Assembly (NCBI GenBank): GCA_965198855.1
Contig: CBDAPZ010000001.1
Coordinates: 2,170,001 to 2,234,000 of the forward strand
Origin: BOG-908 sp965198855
Lineage (GTDB): Bacteria > Pseudomonadota > Alphaproteobacteria > Acetobacterales > Acetobacteraceae
Reading direction: 5' to 3'
Length of the DNA: 64,000 nt
Part shown: piece after piece, positions 31,310 through 40,090 of the stretch
Layout: each line of letters begins with the position of its first letter
Numbering within the stretch: position 1 is the first letter of the stretch
The notes under the pieces: generated by a model
The model's input: only the letters and a program-made list of their open reading frames with translations
What the model was told of the DNA's origin: nothing
The model's database searches: none
Made by a program: the position numbers and the translations under genes

Positions 31310-34249
31310 ATGACATTTCTTGCCCGACTCTTTGATTTTCTGCAGCCCTGGCGACGGGGCCCTGATGCGTCGAAGTCGCGTCCAGGCACCTCGGATGTCG
31401 CTCATTACGTGTCGCACTCCAATGCTGTAGACGATTTAGCGCGAGATCCGGCGACACAGCCCGAAGCGATCGCCGAGATCGACGATCTACCTGCATTTTC
31501 CGAGCCGCCGCACAATTCGCCGAATGTCGAGGCGTCGCCCCTTAGATTCGAGCTCGTTGCACATATACAGGGCCTCGGTGACAGGAAAGCCACAGACGAT
31601 GGCTGGGCTGGACGGGCCTCCGGCTGGGGCAAGCTGGAAGGGTTTACCGTCACGTGCGATGCCCCGGGCTGGCGTGAATACACCACATGCCAATTCGTGC
31701 AGACCGATCGAAGCTTGTCTCCCGAGGTCGGGGGCGGCGGCTATTGCGGAACACGCGGCAAGATGGTGCCGCTGCATGGCTTCGTCATGCATGTCGCGGC
31801 TGGTGCCACGCGATTTGCGGATGTGTATTACCAGGGTGTTTTCCAGGACAATTTCCGTTCCGGCCTGCTCACGCCGGGCACACTCTGTGTTTCGCCGACC
31901 AACGCGCCGTTGCTGGCGATGCGCTTCACCACCGACCCGAACGCGGCCTCGGCGCCGGAATATGCGGCGCCACCGGCTACCGTGGCGGCAGCACTTGGTG
32001 CGCATATTCCAAAGCCCCAGAACCTGCCAGCTAGGTCACACGAAGATGGCGAAGTATGGGATGAGGCACCCTCGGGCGTCCATCTGGTCACGCATATCTC
32101 CGGACTGGGTGACACACCGCCGGGCAAGGATGGCTGGGCCGGCGACGCGGGCAGCGGCAGAAGCATCGAAGGTTTTTTCGCAACGAACGCGCGGCCTGAC
32201 TGGTCGCGCGACGTGCTGTGCCATGCGGTCCTACCGGATGGCAGCCTGGGGGCGGCGGTACCAGGCGGCCAATATTGCGGCACGCGCGGCAGGGGGCAGG
32301 CCTTATCCGGTTTCATGCTGGCGCCTGCGGACAGCCAGGCGGACCTCGCGGGCATCACCTATGAAGGCGTGTTTCGTGACGGGTTTCATAGCCCGAAGCT
32401 GTCGCCCGGCGAGATGTGCGTGTCACCGACCAAGGCACCTCTGGTAGCGATGCATATTTCCGTAGCCCCACCAGAGCGCTCCACTGCACCGAACGCGTTT
32501 TCGGCGTCTGAAAACATTCGGCTGGTGATCTGGGATCTTGACGAAACGTTTTGGGGCGGCACCCTGACCGAGGGCGGCATCGTCTGGCGCGAGGAGAATG
32601 CACAGGCGGTGCGCGAGCTTGCGCGTCGTGGGATCGTAAGTTCGATCTGTTCAAAGAACGAACCGGACGCGGTATTCGCTGTGCTGGAGCAGCACGGCAT
32701 GCGCGACCAGTTCGTTTTTCCGAGCATCAACTGGGACACGAAAGGCCCGCGTCTCGCGGCCCTCATCGACGATATACAGCTGCGCGCGCCGAGCGTTCTT
32801 TTCATCGACGACAATCCCTTGAATCGCGCCGAAGCGGTGCGGTTCGTGCCCGGCTTGAATGTGTGGGACGAGCATTGCCTGACGGATCTGTTGAACCACG
32901 AGCGGCTGCAGGGCAAGCCTGACTCCGGGCTCAAGCGCCTCGAACAATACCGGCTGCTTGAGCGCCGCCATGCCGACCGCGTCAACGTTCAAGGTGACAC
33001 CAGCCAGTTCCTGCGCGACAGTGATATCACTGTCTATATCGAGCATGATATCGAACCACATATCGACCGTGCGGTGGAATTGATCAACCGTACCAACCAG
33101 CTCAATTTCACCAAGTCGCGTCTGCCCGACGACCTCGCCAATCCGGATCTGGCACGCAATGCCCTGCGTAAGCAGCTTGCGGCTTTTACCGTGCAGGCTG
33201 GGCTTCTGCATGTGCGCGATCGTTATGGGGATTACGGTTTTTGCGGTTTTTACGCGATCAACCGCGATGGCGCGGGCGGTAATACGCTACTGCATTTTGC
33301 CTTCTCCTGCCGCATTCTCGGCATGGCTATCGAAGCCTGGCTCTTTCGCCGGTTGAAGCGGCAGACGCTACTGGTCGTAGGCGAGGTGGTGACCAACGTT
33401 TTCGATGAAACGCCTGTCATCGACTGGGTTCATGTTGTTTCTGCCGCTACCGACAGCACCCAGGACAAGCAAGCCCGGCCGCTACGTTACGTGGTCGTGC
33501 GCGGTGCATGCGATATGCGCGCATTGGCACATTATTTTACGAACGTCGCGGACGAGGTGATCGACGAATTGCAGCTTGCCCGTTCAGGCAAGCTGGCGCT
33601 GATCGGCCATTCTCTCATCACGTCCCAGGCTTTGCGCGGCATGCCTGCAGCCGCGATCGAGGCTTTTGCGCCGCTCGGCTTTCTACCGGAGGATTTTGAT
33701 TCTGCCTTGGGCCGGCCGGCCGAGGGACCGGGGGCGTGGCTTTTCGGTTTCAATCTGGACATGAACACGCCGATCTACCGTCACATCAAGACCGCTGCCT
33801 TCCTGCCCGCCATGATCACCGGGCTCGACGTGCCGCCCGCGCTGATGATGAAGGGCGCCGACCCTGGGCGCGCCGACCCGGAGATCGTGGCGTATCTGCG
33901 CGAGAATTTCATCTTTTTCGGTCAGCGCCCCGATCCCCGCATCGACGACCTGTTCCGCGATTCGCTTCGTGTCATCTTCGCGCATGCCGGGGAAGCGGTG
34001 CGGGTTTTTGTTCTTCTCTCCAACACGCACATGCTGAATGCCGATGGCAGCTTTGGCGTTTTCGAGAATTACCTCGCCCATAACGCCATCATAGAGGAGG
34101 CTGCAGCGGAGTTCCCGAATGTCGAACTTCTGGTTCCACAGGATTTCATGACCGCTGAGGAACTCCTGTCGCAAGACAACGCCAACCATTTCGACCGCAT
34201 CGTTTACTTCCGTATCTTTCAGCACATCATGAGCCGGCTTCAGACATAG
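31310..34249 (+). CDS. Multidomain fusion: two threefold ChW-like domains + FkbH-type HAD + GNAT-like + SGNH-like region
   Basis: A 979-residue protein. ATG at 31310 is chosen over the TTG at 31274 because it gives the same N-terminus style as the neighbouring 201-residue protein. Residues ~81-206 and ~257-385 are two copies of the threefold domain. Residues ~408-518 are an FkbH HAD-IIIC domain: VIWDLDETFWGG, SSICSKNEPDAV, INWDTKGPRL and LFIDDNPLNR. Residues ~566-710 match the FkbH acyltransferase part: AVELINRTNQLNFTKSRL, DRYGDYGFCGF and FSCRILGMAIEAWLF. The last ~250 residues have RGACDMRAL and DNANHFDRIVY, suggestive of an SGNH-like fold. FkbH proteins load glyceryl units from 1,3-bisphosphoglycerate; no carrier protein is visible nearby. 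Role is inferred. Confidence 0.72.
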   Translation: MTFLARLFDFLQPWRRGPDASKSRPGTSDVAHYVSHSNAVDDLARDPATQPEAIAEIDDLPAFSEPPHNSPNVEASPLRFELVAHIQGLGDRKATDDGWAGRASGWGKLEGFTVTCDAPGWREYTTCQFVQTDRSLSPEVGGGGYCGTRGKMVPLHGFVMHVAAGATRFADVYYQGVFQDNFRSGLLTPGTLCVSPTNAPLLAMRFTTDPNAASAPEYAAPPATVAAALGAHIPKPQNLPARSHEDGEVWDEAPSGVHLVTHISGLGDTPPGKDGWAGDAGSGRSIEGFFATNARPDWSRDVLCHAVLPDGSLGAAVPGGQYCGTRGRGQALSGFMLAPADSQADLAGITYEGVFRDGFHSPKLSPGEMCVSPTKAPLVAMHISVAPPERSTAPNAFSASENIRLVIWDLDETFWGGTLTEGGIVWREENAQAVRELARRGIVSSICSKNEPDAVFAVLEQHGMRDQFVFPSINWDTKGPRLAALIDDIQLRAPSVLFIDDNPLNRAEAVRFVPGLNVWDEHCLTDLLNHERLQGKPDSGLKRLEQYRLLERRHADRVNVQGDTSQFLRDSDITVYIEHDIEPHIDRAVELINRTNQLNFTKSRLPDDLANPDLARNALRKQLAAFTVQAGLLHVRDRYGDYGFCGFYAINRDGAGGNTLLHFAFSCRILGMAIEAWLFRRLKRQTLLVVGEVVTNVFDETPVIDWVHVVSAATDSTQDKQARPLRYVVVRGACDMRALAHYFTNVADEVIDELQLARSGKLALIGHSLITSQALRGMPAAAIEAFAPLGFLPEDFDSALGRPAEGPGAWLFGFNLDMNTPIYRHIKTAAFLPAMITGLDVPPALMMKGADPGRADPEIVAYLRENFIFFGQRPDPRIDDLFRDSLRVIFAHAGEAVRVFVLLSNTHMLNADGSFGVFENYLAHNAIIEEAAAEFPNVELLVPQDFMTAEELLSQDNANHFDRIVYFRIFQHIMSRLQT

Positions 34250-34258
34250 AAGCGTCGG

Positions 34259-35158
34259 TTACCTCAGTATTTCGTCGACCGTCGTTGTGGGAGGCGCATC
34301 CAGGGTTTCATTGCGTAGGAATTTGGCAATGACTGTCCAGATGTCGTGTTCCTGCTGTGGCGTCATGCCGTTGAATTCATGGCCACCCTCGTGGCTGATC
34401 AGCCATGATGGTGTGCCGACACGTGCAAGGCCTTCCTGCATTTCCAGCGCTTGCGTGAACGGCACCGCAGGGTCTTGCAGTCCATGCAGCAGCAATGCTG
34501 GGCCTGTGCCTGGGCGTACTCGCAAGGCGGCGGAGCCGTCGATTTTCTGCTGATCGAGGACGGCAGGATCGTTGCCGCCGATGAGGAAATTGGCATAACC
34601 GGGATGTGCAGCCTCGATCGATATGAGATCGGAAATGCCGGAGATATCCGCGACGCAATTTGCCTGCGGGGAGATGTTGGTGAGCAGGGCAGCGCGGTCG
34701 CCTGGGTGGATTATGGCGAGTGCATCGAGCAGCAACGCCATGTGGCCCCCGGCTGAGTCGCCTTCGGCGCAGAGATGCAGAGGGTCGGCGCCGTAGGCGA
34801 AGGCATGTGCGCGGGCCCACCGCAAAGCGAGTTGTGCGTCGTTGATCTGCGCCGGCCATTTCGTTTCGGGTTCGCCGGTAAGCAGGCGATAATCCATGTT
34901 GAACACCACGATACCCTGCCGCGCGAGCACCTTGCACAGGCCGTCGAGCGCATGGCGGCTGCCGCGTCGCCAACCGCCGCCATGGATCGTCAGCACGGCC
35001 GGCGCCTTGGTAACTGGCGCGGTTGGGATGCACACATCCAGCTGTTCCTGCGGATCGGGGCCGTAGGCGATGTTCTGCGTGTCGGGTGCGGCCTGTGCGG
35101 GCGCTTGGCTGGGTTGGAGCAGAGAGGCCAGGAACAGCACGGCAAAACGACGGCGCAT
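34259..35158 (-). CDS. Secreted alpha/beta hydrolase, paralogue of the 30256 gene
   Basis: A 299-residue esterase/lipase-like enzyme with a signal peptide (FAVLFLASLLQPSQAPAQA). Motifs: AVLTIHGGGWRRGSRHAL, Ser135 in CAEGDSAGGHMALL, the acid in LHGLQDPAVPF and the His of EGGHEFNGM. Compared with its paralogue, the domain order and spacing are the same, but the sequences differ throughout, so this is an old duplication. It ends 10 bases from the stop of the convergent FkbH fusion gene. Substrate unknown; deacylation of the glycan product is a guess from context. Confidence 0.8.
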   Translation of the reverse strand: MRRRFAVLFLASLLQPSQAPAQAAPDTQNIAYGPDPQEQLDVCIPTAPVTKAPAVLTIHGGGWRRGSRHALDGLCKVLARQGIVVFNMDYRLLTGEPETKWPAQINDAQLALRWARAHAFAYGADPLHLCAEGDSAGGHMALLLDALAIIHPGDRAALLTNISPQANCVADISGISDLISIEAAHPGYANFLIGGNDPAVLDQQKIDGSAALRVRPGTGPALLLHGLQDPAVPFTQALEMQEGLARVGTPSWLISHEGGHEFNGMTPQQEHDIWTVIAKFLRNETLDAPPTTTVDEILR

Positions 35159-35269
35159 GGATGTATCCTGCCCTTGGATGGCAGATGATCCTTGCGGGTG
35201 GCTCGGGTGTCGTCAATGCACCCTGGAAAGATGCCCTAGGCGCGGGTATTGTTGCCAACAATTAACGAG

Positions 35270-35685
35270 ATGTACCCCGCTCCGTCCGAGCAAAAGCCGC
35301 CAGCGGTCCAGCGGCGCATTACCGCCGCCCGCAAACTCCGGCAACGATACTGGTGCGATTTCCTCCTGATGCTCAGCTATTCGAAATGTGGAAGCGGCGA
35401 CCCGTGGTTGTCGTTTCCTGTAAGAACACGCTGCACGGACCCTGCACAATCATACCGGCTACAACGGCGGCGCAGGAAAACAGCCGGTGGGCGCCCCCGC
35501 TCTCTCCGCATTTGGATGAGCGGAGAAGCTGGGCCGTCTGCAACCATCCCTACACGATCGCACCCAGCAGGCTATGGCAAGTGTGCGGACAAATCCCGCA
35601 AGTCACCAAGGCGGAGTTCAACGAAATCCTCAAACGACACATCCTGTGGCGGCCACAGCCCATCGACCTAAAAAAATGCAGCTGA
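35270..35685 (+). pseudogene. Frameshifted PemK/MazF-like toxin remnant
   Basis: PemK/MazF toxins are mRNA endonucleases of toxin-antitoxin pairs. One frame from the ATG at 35270 gives ITAARKLRQRYWCDF. The conserved continuation PDAQLFEMWKRRPVVVVSCK, CTIIPATTA, SWAVCNHPYTIAPSRLW and KAEFNEILKRHILWRP lies in the next frame (open from a GTG at 35353). The break lies near 35362-35365 and one missing base would explain it. If read as a single protein the length (~137) is right. No antitoxin gene is seen upstream. It could be a sequencing error, but I call it a pseudogene. Confidence 0.55.
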
Positions 35686-35759
35686 TTGGTCTACATTGAT
35701 CACATCGCGGCTCCGGGAAATCGGATGACCGTGTCCCCTCGAAAGATGGTGGACTAAGC

Positions 35760-35792
35760 ACCGGGTGAGCCTTACGGCTCCCTGGGTTTTTT
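35760..35792 (+). terminator. Rho-independent terminator
   Basis: ACCGGGTGAGCC, TTAC loop, GGCTCCCTGG, then GTTTTTT. It would end transcription from the PemK remnant before pyrB. The remaining ~65 bases before pyrB have no recognisable element. Confidence 0.65.
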
Positions 35793-35859
35793 ATGGCCAT
35801 CCTCCCTCTGCTTGCCTGCGCTCGCCCGGTGACTATAAACCCCTAAAACCACATAACCG

Positions 35860-36804
35860 GTGCCCCACAGCGTGCAGCCCCAAACCCATCTGCTGGCGAT
35901 CGAAGGCATGTACCCGCCCGAAATCGGGCAGTTGCTGGATCTGGCCGAAAGCTACGCGCTCCTCAACCGCTCCGGCAAAACCCAGCGTGACGTGCTGCGC
36001 GGCAAAACCCTGATCAACCTGTTCTTCGAAGACAGTACACGCACCCGCACCAGCTTCGAACTCGCCGGCAAACGCCTCGGCGCGGACGTGATCAACATGT
36101 CGGTCTCCGCAAGCTCGGTGAACAAGGGCGAAACGCTGCTCGATACCGCCTCCACGCTGAACGCCATGCAATGCGACCTGCTCGTCGTGCGTCATGACCA
36201 GTCCGGCGCACCCGCTTTGCTCGCGCAGAAAGTAGACGCCTCAGTGATCAACGCCGGTGACGGCACCCACGAACATCCCACCCAAGCGCTGCTCGACGCG
36301 CTCACCATCCGCCGCCGCCGCGGCCGCCTCGATGGGCTGACGGTGGCGATCTGCGGCGACATTACCCATAGCCGCGTCGCCCGCTCGAACATCTACCTGC
36401 TTACCACAATGGGCTGCGCCGTGCGCCTGATCGGTCCGCCCACGCTGATCCCCGCCGGCATCGAACGCCTCGGCCTCGACGTGTTCCACGATATGGACAA
36501 GGGCTTGGTGGGCGTGGACATCGTGATGATGCTGCGCCTGCAGCGTGAGCGTATGACCAAAGGCCTCATCCCCTCGGCTCGCGAGTATTTTCGCTTCTAT
36601 GGGCTCGATGCCGCGCGTCTTGCCCGTGCCAAACCTGGCGCCCTGGTGATGCACCCGGGGCCGATGAACCGTGGGGTGGAAATCGATAGCGCTGTGGCGG
36701 ACGATCCCACACGCAGCCTTATCAAGGAACAGGTGGAGATGGGCGTGGCTGTGCGTATGGCGGTGCTTGATACGCTTGGGCGGAAGCAGAACCGGAATGT
36801 CTGA
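35860..36804 (+). CDS. pyrB: Aspartate carbamoyltransferase catalytic chain
   Basis: Forms carbamoyl-aspartate from carbamoyl phosphate and aspartate in pyrimidine synthesis. The 314-residue product has the carbamoyl-phosphate motif FFEDSTRTRTSFELAGKRLG, VINAGDGTHEHPTQALLDAL, GDITHSRVARSN, and HPGPMNRGVEID. GTG start. No regulatory chain (PyrI) is present; the next gene is a dihydroorotase homologue that looks catalytically dead, a pairing known to form a structural ATCase complex in several bacteria. Confidence 0.95.
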   Translation: MPHSVQPQTHLLAIEGMYPPEIGQLLDLAESYALLNRSGKTQRDVLRGKTLINLFFEDSTRTRTSFELAGKRLGADVINMSVSASSVNKGETLLDTASTLNAMQCDLLVVRHDQSGAPALLAQKVDASVINAGDGTHEHPTQALLDALTIRRRRGRLDGLTVAICGDITHSRVARSNIYLLTTMGCAVRLIGPPTLIPAGIERLGLDVFHDMDKGLVGVDIVMMLRLQRERMTKGLIPSAREYFRFYGLDAARLARAKPGALVMHPGPMNRGVEIDSAVADDPTRSLIKEQVEMGVAVRMAVLDTLGRKQNRNV

Positions 36805-36851
36805 AGGAAGAAAGGTCTTCTTTTCTGAAGAAAAGAAGCAAAAGACTTTTA
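36805..36851 (+). repeat. AT-rich hairpin repeat, copy 6
   Basis: AAGGTC, the hairpin TTCTTTTCTGAAGAAAAGAA, then GCAAAAGACTTTTA. Lies inside the pyrB-pyrC operon immediately after the pyrB stop and seven bases before the next ATG. Confidence 0.78.
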
Positions 36852-36857
36852 TGTCCT

Positions 36858-38132
36858 ATGGCTGATACGCTCATTACCAATGTCCGGCTGATTGATCCGG
36901 CCGCGCAGATCGACGCGCCAGGCGCGCTGCTGATCCGGGACGGTATCATCGCCGATTACGGCACCGCGCTGGGGCTACCCGACGGCGCGGAAATCATCGA
37001 CGGGGACAATGCGATCCTCTGCCCGGGCCTCGTGGATATGCGCGTGGCTCTTGGCGAACCCGGCTTCGAGTACCGCGAGACCATCGCTTCGGCCGCAGAG
37101 GCCGCAGCTGCCGGGGGCATCACCACACTGGCCGCCCTGCCCGACAGCGCACCCGCCATCGATGATCCGGCACTCGTCTTCCTCCTGCGCAGCCGCGGCG
37201 AGGCGACCGGCAGCCTTACCATCCTGCCCTATGCCGCCATCACGCGCGGCTGCCGCGGCGAAGACATGGCCGAACTCGGGCTGCTGCGCGAAGCCGGCGC
37301 CGTGGCGTTCACCGATGGCAAACGCGCCATCGCCAGCACACAGCTCATGCGCCGCGTGCTTACCTATGCCCGCGCCTTTGGCGGCATGATCGTGCAACAC
37401 CCGGAAGACCCGTCGCTCGCCGAAGGCGGTGCGGCGACCGAAGGCGAACTCGCCACCCGCCTCGGCCTGCCCGGCATACCGCTCGTCGCTGAAGCCATCA
37501 TCGTCGCCCGCGACATCCGCCTCGCGCGGCTGACCGGCGGCGCTCTCCATTTTGCGCACATCTCGACAGCCGAGACAGTGGATCTCATCCGCCGCGCTAA
37601 GGCTGAAGGCCTAAAAGTCACCTGCGATACGGCACCCCCGTATTTCGACCTCAATGAGACCGCGTTGGGCGATTACCGCACCTACGCCAAACTCTCCCCG
37701 CCGCTACGACCTGAAGCCGACCGCCGCGCCATTGCGGCCGCCCTGTGCGACGGCACCATCGACGCCGTCGCCTCCGACCACCAGCCGCGCGATGCGGATG
37801 ATAAACGTCTGCCCTTCGCCCAAGCCTCTGCCGGCGGTACCGGCCTCGCCACCCTGCTCGGCATTACCCTCGCACAGACCCATGGCGGCAGCCTCGGCCT
37901 GAGCGAGGCCATCGCCCTGCTCACCTGCAGGCCGGCACGCCTGCTCGGCTCGGAGGCCGGCACCCTTACCCGTGGCAGGCCGGCCGATCTCTGCCTGTTC
38001 GGGCTGGAAAAGCTCTGGCAGGTCCAGGCCGGCAGGCTGCCCGGCAAGGCGAAGAACACGCCCTTCGACGGCCGCGCCCTTGAAGGCCAGGTGCTCGGCA
38101 CCTGGAAAGCCGGACGCCGCGTCTTCGGATGA
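36858..38132 (+). CDS. Dihydroorotase-like protein lacking the metal-binding HxH (PyrC-like/PyrX type)
   Basis: A 424-residue amidohydrolase-fold protein in the pyrB-pyrC position. Active dihydroorotases carry DxHxHxREPG; here the segment reads PGLVDMRVALGEPGFEYRET, so both metal-ligand histidines are replaced (Arg62, Ala64). The PHH motif is also changed (CDTAPPYFDLNE). Remaining features, such as HFAHISTAETV and ASDHQPRD, are present. This pattern matches the inactive PyrC'/PyrX partners that hold aspartate carbamoyltransferase dodecamers. I therefore predict a structural, not catalytic, role, and a true PyrC elsewhere in the genome. Translation overlaps plsY (ATGA). Confidence 0.85.
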   Translation: MADTLITNVRLIDPAAQIDAPGALLIRDGIIADYGTALGLPDGAEIIDGDNAILCPGLVDMRVALGEPGFEYRETIASAAEAAAAGGITTLAALPDSAPAIDDPALVFLLRSRGEATGSLTILPYAAITRGCRGEDMAELGLLREAGAVAFTDGKRAIASTQLMRRVLTYARAFGGMIVQHPEDPSLAEGGAATEGELATRLGLPGIPLVAEAIIVARDIRLARLTGGALHFAHISTAETVDLIRRAKAEGLKVTCDTAPPYFDLNETALGDYRTYAKLSPPLRPEADRRAIAAALCDGTIDAVASDHQPRDADDKRLPFAQASAGGTGLATLLGITLAQTHGGSLGLSEAIALLTCRPARLLGSEAGTLTRGRPADLCLFGLEKLWQVQAGRLPGKAKNTPFDGRALEGQVLGTWKAGRRVFG

Positions 38133-38734
38133 CCGGTATCTGGCACCAGGAGCTGCTGAGCTTCGGCACGGCGGCAATCGCTTACCTGCTGGGCTCGATC
38201 CCGTTTGGGCTGATCCTGACGCGCTTTGCAGGACTGGGCGACATCAGGAAGGTCGGCTCTGGCAATATCGGCGCGACCAACGTGCTGCGCACCGGCCATC
38301 GAGGTTTGGCCGCCGGCACGCTGGTGCTGGATGCGGCCAAGGGTGCGCTGGCCGTGCAGATGGCCGCCTGGGTGTTCGGCGAGACCTGGATGCCGCTGGC
38401 CTGCATGGTGGCGGTGATCGGCCATTGTTTCCCCGTGTGGCTGAAGTTCCGCGGCGGCAAGGGCGTCGCGACAGGGCTGGGCACGTTCCTCGCGCTCGAT
38501 CTGCGGGTTGGCCTTGGCGCCTGCGCGGTGTGGCTGCTGGTGTTCGTGCTCGCAAAATTCAGCTCGGCTGCGGCGTTGAGCGCCTTTGCGGTGGCACCCG
38601 TGCTGGCGGCGATTTTCCTGCCGCGTGGCTGGTTCATCGCCCCGCTTTTCGTCGCGGCGCTGGTATGGTGGCGGCACTCGGCCAACATCGCTCGATTGCG
38701 TGCTGGCACTGAACCGAAGGTTGGCCAAGGATAG
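38129..38734 (+). CDS. plsY: Glycerol-3-phosphate acyltransferase PlsY
   Basis: Polytopic inner-membrane enzyme that transfers acyl from acyl-phosphate (made by PlsX) to glycerol-3-phosphate. 201 residues, five or so helices, with family signatures YLLGSIPFGLILTRFAGLGD, GSGNIGATNVLRTGHRGLA, VIGHCFPVWLKFRGGKGVAT and a terminal RWHSANIARLRAGTE-like end. Start overlaps the upstream gene stop. Position between pyrC-like and dprA is conserved in alphaproteobacteria. Confidence 0.95.
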   Translation: MTGIWHQELLSFGTAAIAYLLGSIPFGLILTRFAGLGDIRKVGSGNIGATNVLRTGHRGLAAGTLVLDAAKGALAVQMAAWVFGETWMPLACMVAVIGHCFPVWLKFRGGKGVATGLGTFLALDLRVGLGACAVWLLVFVLAKFSSAAALSAFAVAPVLAAIFLPRGWFIAPLFVAALVWWRHSANIARLRAGTEPKVGQG

Positions 38735-38829
38735 GAGGAATGCAGCAGCCTGCCCCAGAAACCAGACTAATCGTCATTTAGCGGATAGCGCACTCGCTTT
38801 TTGTTGCGGTATCGACTTTACTTCATTGC

Positions 38830-39990
38830 GTGACCAAAACTCTTCGCAAAGCTATTCACACCGACTGCACGCTCGATAAGCTGCGCCTCGCGCGAACAGA
38901 GGGCGTAGGGCCCGTGACTTGGCGTCGCCTGATGGCGCAATATGTCACCGCCGACGCTGCCATCGATGCGTTACCGAAATTGGCACGCGATGGTGGCCGT
39001 GTGACGCCGCCAAAAATCCCAAGCCGCAGCGACGCCTCACGCGAGATCGAGAAACTGCATCGCCTCGGCGGCCGCATGGTGTTTTCCGGTGACGCCGATT
39101 ATCCGCAATTGATGGCACTGCTTACCGATCCCCCGCCGGTGCTCTCCATCCTCGGCGACATGGCGGCTTTGAGCGGCCGCGCTGTCGGCGTGGTTGGTTC
39201 GCGTAATGCTTCGTCCAACGGCCAGCGTATGGCCGAAATGCTGGCGACCGACCTTGCTGGTCAGCAATTAGTGGTGGTCTCCGGCATGGCGCGCGGCATC
39301 GATGCGGCGGCGCATCGCGGGGCTCTGCATGTGGGGCTGACCGTGGCCGCAGTCGCCGGTGGGCTGGACCAGCCTTATCCGGCGGAACACGCAAGCCTGC
39401 AGGCGCAGATCGCGGAACGTGGCGCGGTGCTCACCGAGGCGCCGTTTGGCACCGCGCCGCAGAGCCGGCATTTTCCGCGGCGCAACCGTATCATCGCCGG
39501 GCTGTCGCTGGGCCTCGTCGTGGTCGAGGCGGCGCCGCGCTCCGGCAGCCTGATCACTGCAAGGCTGGCGCAGGAGGCGGGGCGCGAGATTTTTGCCGTT
39601 CCCGGGTCGCCGCTCGATGCGCGCTGCCGTGGCTCGAACGACCTGATCCGCCAGGGCGCCCACCTCATCGAATCGGCCGAAGACGTGCTTGCCAATCTAC
39701 CGGATGACCCGCGCCGCATAGGGCTTGGCCGCTCGCCGCTCTTTGCCCGTGCCGTCGGTCAGCAGATGAGGGAGCCGGATTCCGCGTGGCTGGGCTTGCC
39801 GGACAAGGATATTGATTTGATCGCGGTACAGACCGATGTGGTGGCCCTGCTGAGCCCCTCACCCACGGACATCAATGATTTGATTCGACACTGCACCGTT
39901 CCAGCGGCGGCAATCATGGCCGCCCTCACCCAGCTTGAACTTGCCCTGCGGGTAGAATTCCTGCCGGGGAATCGCGTGTGCCGCGTGTAG
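38830..39990 (+). CDS. dprA: DNA-processing protein DprA
   Basis: Loads RecA on incoming single-stranded DNA during transformation. 386 residues: N-terminal SAM-like LRLARTEGVGPVTWRRLMAQ, the Rossmann nucleotide region VGVVGSRNASSNGQRMAE, VSGMARGIDAAAHRGAL, FPRRNRIIAGLS and the DprA-winged C-terminal domain (~325-386). GTG start. It lies between plsY and topA and matches the common dprA-topA arrangement. ComEC is encoded at 24425, so uptake and processing components are both present. Confidence 0.94.
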   Translation: MTKTLRKAIHTDCTLDKLRLARTEGVGPVTWRRLMAQYVTADAAIDALPKLARDGGRVTPPKIPSRSDASREIEKLHRLGGRMVFSGDADYPQLMALLTDPPPVLSILGDMAALSGRAVGVVGSRNASSNGQRMAEMLATDLAGQQLVVVSGMARGIDAAAHRGALHVGLTVAAVAGGLDQPYPAEHASLQAQIAERGAVLTEAPFGTAPQSRHFPRRNRIIAGLSLGLVVVEAAPRSGSLITARLAQEAGREIFAVPGSPLDARCRGSNDLIRQGAHLIESAEDVLANLPDDPRRIGLGRSPLFARAVGQQMREPDSAWLGLPDKDIDLIAVQTDVVALLSPSPTDINDLIRHCTVPAAAIMAALTQLELALRVEFLPGNRVCRV

Positions 39991-40090
39991 ATGCCGGGCA
40001 CCGCCACTGCATCGCCGCCTTGACTTTTAGCGGCCGCTCTCCCTAAGCGCAGTTGAGGCCGGCCGCCGCCGCCACGCATTCAGGACCAAA

